Assembly: GCA_016926765.1 (NCBI GenBank)
Contig: JAFGNY010000110.1
Span: 1-17,002 of the forward strand
From: Bacteroidales bacterium
GTDB taxonomy: Bacteria > Bacteroidota > Bacteroidia > Bacteroidales > FEN-979
Length of the DNA: 17,002 nt
Direction of reading: 5' to 3'
Position 1 is the first letter of the stretch, and the number at the start of each line of letters is the position of its first letter. The position numbers were made by a program, and so were the translations under genes. This document shows, piece by piece, positions 14,826 through 17,002 of the stretch. A model generated the notes under the pieces. The model was not told where the DNA came from. It searched no databases and saw only the letters and a list, made by a program, of their open reading frames with translations.

Positions 14826-16505
14826 CTATTTCATCGCTTTTCTTTCGGCCCGTGTATATTTTCTGAACTCACCGGCTTTCAGTTTCCTCCAGTAATCGTT
14901 CAGGTCACGCTTGACTTCAGGAGCCAGGATCAGTAATCCAAGGATATTGGGAACCCCCATCGCCAGGATCATCATGTCGGAAAAGTTCATCACCGATCCC
15001 AGATTGGAGGCGGATCCGATGATGATGAATCCAAGAAAAATGACAAAATAGACATATTTGGCTACCTCCCGGGTTCCGAAGATTTTCTGGGAGAATCCTC
15101 CGAACAGGTAGTCAAATCCTTTGAGTCCGTAATAAGACCAGGAGATCATGGTGGAATAGGCAAACAGGAAGATCGCGATGACCAGGAGGTAGGGAAACCA
15201 GGAGAAAACCTTCTCAAAAGCCTGGCTGGTAAGTTGGGCTCCTTCGAATCCGAGCGGATTTTCGTAGGTCCCTGTGAAAATCAAGACCAGTGCAGTCATG
15301 GTGCAGATGATCACGGTATCAACAAATGGCTCCATCAAGGCGACCAAACCCTCGGTAATGGGTTTGTCGGTTTTCACGGCTGAGTGGGCAATCGCTGCAG
15401 AACCTACTCCGGCTTCATTGGAAAAGGCAGCACGCTGAAATCCAATGATCAGCACTCCGATGATCCCGCCTTTGATTGCGCCCGGAGCAAAGGCTCCGTG
15501 CCAGATCATGTAAAAAGCCTCATGAGTTTGGTGAAGATTCATTGCGATAATAATCAATGCGACACCCACATACAAGAGTGCCATGAAAGGCACAATTTTA
15601 TCGGTAACCCGTGCGATGCTTTTAATTCCGCCGATCACGACAACCCCTACCAACACAGCCAGACCCATCCCAAACCAGGCGCCATAGTGCTGGATAGAGG
15701 GTAACACATAGGCGAGCTGGGAAAAGGCCTGGTTGGCCTGGAACATGTTTCCTCCTCCGAAAGAGCCACCTATGACAAGGATTGCAAACAGCCCTGCAAG
15801 GAAATATCCAAGCCATTTCATTTTTTTACGCTTCAATCCCTCGCGGAGGTAGTACATCGGGCCGCCGGATACCACCCCATCCTGATCGATCTTCCGGTAT
15901 TTCACCCCCAGGGTGCATTCGGTGAATTTTGAAGTCATTCCAAGGAGACCGGCAATGATCATCCATAAGGTAGCTCCCGGGCCTCCGATGGAGATAGCGA
16001 TGGCAACACCTGCAATATTTCCCAGCCCAACCGTGGCCGATAATGCTGTAGTAAGTGCTTGAAAATGTGAAACTTCACCCGGATCGGCCGGGTCGTCATA
16101 TTTCCCCTGGATGAGCTGGATCGCGTGCCAGAATCCCCGGAAGTTGATAAACCGCATCATGATGGTGAAAATAACCGCTCCGAAGATTAACCAAACTACA
16201 ATGAAGGGGATATTGGAGCGTATAGGGTTGCCGTCACTGTCACGAAATGGAGAACCATCCTCATCATAAACAATGGGGTCATGCAGCCCGGTATAGGCAA
16301 ATGGATCCCAGAAGAGGATAGTAGTCATGACATCAACAATGGGACTGAAAGCCTGGTCGATTTGCTGGCTGAGCGTCAGATGCTTCTCTTCAAGCGGTTG
16401 AGGAGTTCGGGCAGCCTGGATTGTCAAGGGGATGGAATCCTGAGCTGCCAAAATGTGTGTTGACACCAAACAGAATACAAGGATGAAAGAATATTTCCTG
16501 AGCAT
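14826..16505 (-). CDS. Alanine/glycine:cation symporter family protein (AGCS)
   Basis: A 559-residue transporter that takes up alanine or glycine with Na+ (family knowledge). The AGCS signature is clear: 'LSATVGLGNIAGVAIAISIG' (155-174) followed by 'GGPGATLWMIIAGLLGM' and 'FTECTLGVKYR'. Later family segments include 'FQRAAFSNEAGVGSAAIAHS' and 'WSYYGLKGFDYLFGG'. About eleven helices are visible. The protein is longer than typical AGCS proteins (about 450-500) because of an N-terminal part: a signal-like hydrophobic stretch (1-21), a polar linker, a first helix region (about 52-70) and an acidic loop (79-96, 'DEDGSPFRDSDGNP'). Na+ dependence would couple it to the gradient made by the NQR encoded at the other end of the window, which is inference. 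It is divergent from the gene at 16593, with an 87-base gap. Confidence 0.93.
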   Translation of the reverse strand: MLRKYSFILVFCLVSTHILAAQDSIPLTIQAARTPQPLEEKHLTLSQQIDQAFSPIVDVMTTILFWDPFAYTGLHDPIVYDEDGSPFRDSDGNPIRSNIPFIVVWLIFGAVIFTIMMRFINFRGFWHAIQLIQGKYDDPADPGEVSHFQALTTALSATVGLGNIAGVAIAISIGGPGATLWMIIAGLLGMTSKFTECTLGVKYRKIDQDGVVSGGPMYYLREGLKRKKMKWLGYFLAGLFAILVIGGSFGGGNMFQANQAFSQLAYVLPSIQHYGAWFGMGLAVLVGVVVIGGIKSIARVTDKIVPFMALLYVGVALIIIAMNLHQTHEAFYMIWHGAFAPGAIKGGIIGVLIIGFQRAAFSNEAGVGSAAIAHSAVKTDKPITEGLVALMEPFVDTVIICTMTALVLIFTGTYENPLGFEGAQLTSQAFEKVFSWFPYLLVIAIFLFAYSTMISWSYYGLKGFDYLFGGFSQKIFGTREVAKYVYFVIFLGFIIIGSASNLGSVMNFSDMMILAMGVPNILGLLILAPEVKRDLNDYWRKLKAGEFRKYTRAERKAMK

Positions 16506-16592
16506 AGTAACCTTCTATAGATGTGTGAAAAGAGGCGCTCAAGGTATTAAATTTTTTACTAACTTCCCTGCTCAATTTTAAACAATCGGAAG

Positions 16593-17002
16593 ATGGCAAC
16601 ACCGAAAACAACCCTTCAGGTATGGATTGACCTGGCGAAATGGTTCATCACCAGCGTGGTGCTTGTGGTGGCAACAATGATCATCGATGCAGGTTTTAAA
16701 GACCGTCAGGCCAATCTCGCCGAGCTGAAGTTTTACGACAATTATGTTACCGAACTCATTGTACTGAACCCAAATCCGGTACAGAAGTGCATGTTGGCGC
16801 AATATTTTGCCTGTGTGACACCCTCAGAAAAACTGAGGGAGAGATGGATCGTCTACCATGATTCAATCTATCCTGACTATGCCGCCTACATTCAACCTCT
16901 CAGGCAAGAGGAATCCCTCCTGATGGAGAGATGCCGGGAACTGGTAATATCTCAGGATGTTACCGATTCCAGGCAGGTTGAAATCAATGAAATTGAGGCC
17001 AG
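16593..17002 (+). CDS. Single-helix membrane protein, unrecognised (5' part only)
   Basis: An open frame runs from the ATG at 16593 to the end of the window (136 codons plus two bases) with no stop. The product begins 'MATPKTTLQVWIDLAKWF', followed by a single membrane helix at about residues 17-32 ('FITSVVLVVATMIIDAGF'). The rest is soluble and charged, with 'FYDNYVTELIVLNPNP' (about 48-63) and 'LAQYFACVTPSEKLRERW' (about 69-86). This suggests a cytoplasmic N-terminus and an alpha-helical domain outside, or the reverse. I do not recognise the family, and the C-terminal part, which may hold the main domain, is cut off. The frame shows normal coding character, and the antisense frame is merely its shadow. 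It is divergent from the symporter gene. Confidence 0.75.
   Translation, partial: MATPKTTLQVWIDLAKWFITSVVLVVATMIIDAGFKDRQANLAELKFYDNYVTELIVLNPNPVQKCMLAQYFACVTPSEKLRERWIVYHDSIYPDYAAYIQPLRQEESLLMERCRELVISQDVTDSRQVEINEIEA

Noticed and set aside
1..17002. Search for CRISPR arrays, insertion sequences, tRNA genes, phage genes or defence cassettes
   Set aside because: By eye I see no regularly spaced repeats, transposase, integrase or tRNA-like fold, and the genes are of ordinary chromosomal types. Dedicated searches were not possible here.

Overview
The window looks like ordinary chromosomal DNA of a Bacteroidota (Bacteroidetes) bacterium, probably an anaerobic or sediment/aquatic Bacteroidales-like lineage. 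Evidence: a Na+-pumping NADH:quinone reductase (nqr) operon; a type IX secretion (T9SS) C-terminal sorting domain; an 'F-S-Y-Q-A-V-I-R-D' secreted protein; a FISUMP-type domain; a general lack of Shine-Dalgarno sequences; and several good matches to the Bacteroidetes promoter (TTG, 19-22 bases, TAnnTTTG). Nothing suggests phage, an insertion sequence, CRISPR or a recent island. I saw no tRNA or rRNA gene. No gap between genes exceeds about 235 bases.

Layout. (1) 1-3703, + strand: end of nqrB, then nqrC, nqrD, nqrE and nqrF, tightly packed. Together they form most of the membrane complex that oxidises NADH, reduces quinone and exports Na+. All visible cofactor ligands are present: the flavinylation Thr in NqrC, one Cys pair in each of NqrD and NqrE, and the 2Fe-2S Cys set plus FAD/NAD motifs in NqrF. 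(2) 3723-3914, - strand: a 63-residue protein with one membrane helix and four Cys. It ends 20 bases from nqrF and closely resembles the NQR maturation factor NqrM. (3) 3989-6931, +: a 980-residue secreted multidomain surface protein with an IgGFc-binding-type N-terminus, Ig-like domains and a FISUMP C-terminus. (4) 7166-7930, +: a YycJ/WalJ-type metallo-beta-lactamase-fold hydrolase. (5) 8057-9136, +: an NAD(P)H-dependent flavin oxidoreductase of the nitronate monooxygenase family. (6) 9143-9598, -: a short LETM1-like membrane protein, and 9686-10480, -: a SAM methyltransferase. (7) 10652-11329, +: a lipoprotein. (8) 14769-11358, -: an apparent three-gene operon with a small T9SS-sorted protein, a glycine-rich secreted protein (ATGA overlap) and an O-antigen-ligase-family membrane protein with C-terminal TPRs. 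(9) 14826-16505, -: an alanine/glycine:cation symporter. (10) 16593 to the window end, +: the start of an unrecognised single-helix membrane protein.

Themes. Sodium bioenergetics links the nqr operon, which builds a Na+ gradient, to the AGCS symporter, which can spend one; this functional link is inferred. Surface and envelope functions dominate the rest (the multidomain adhesin-like protein, lipoprotein, T9SS protein, glycine-rich protein and O-antigen-ligase-like enzyme). I found no clearly novel defence or mobile system. The points most worth checking are the divergent NqrM-like gene, the surface-protein/ligase operon, the missing T9SS sorting domain on the 980-residue protein, and promoters lying almost on top of start codons.
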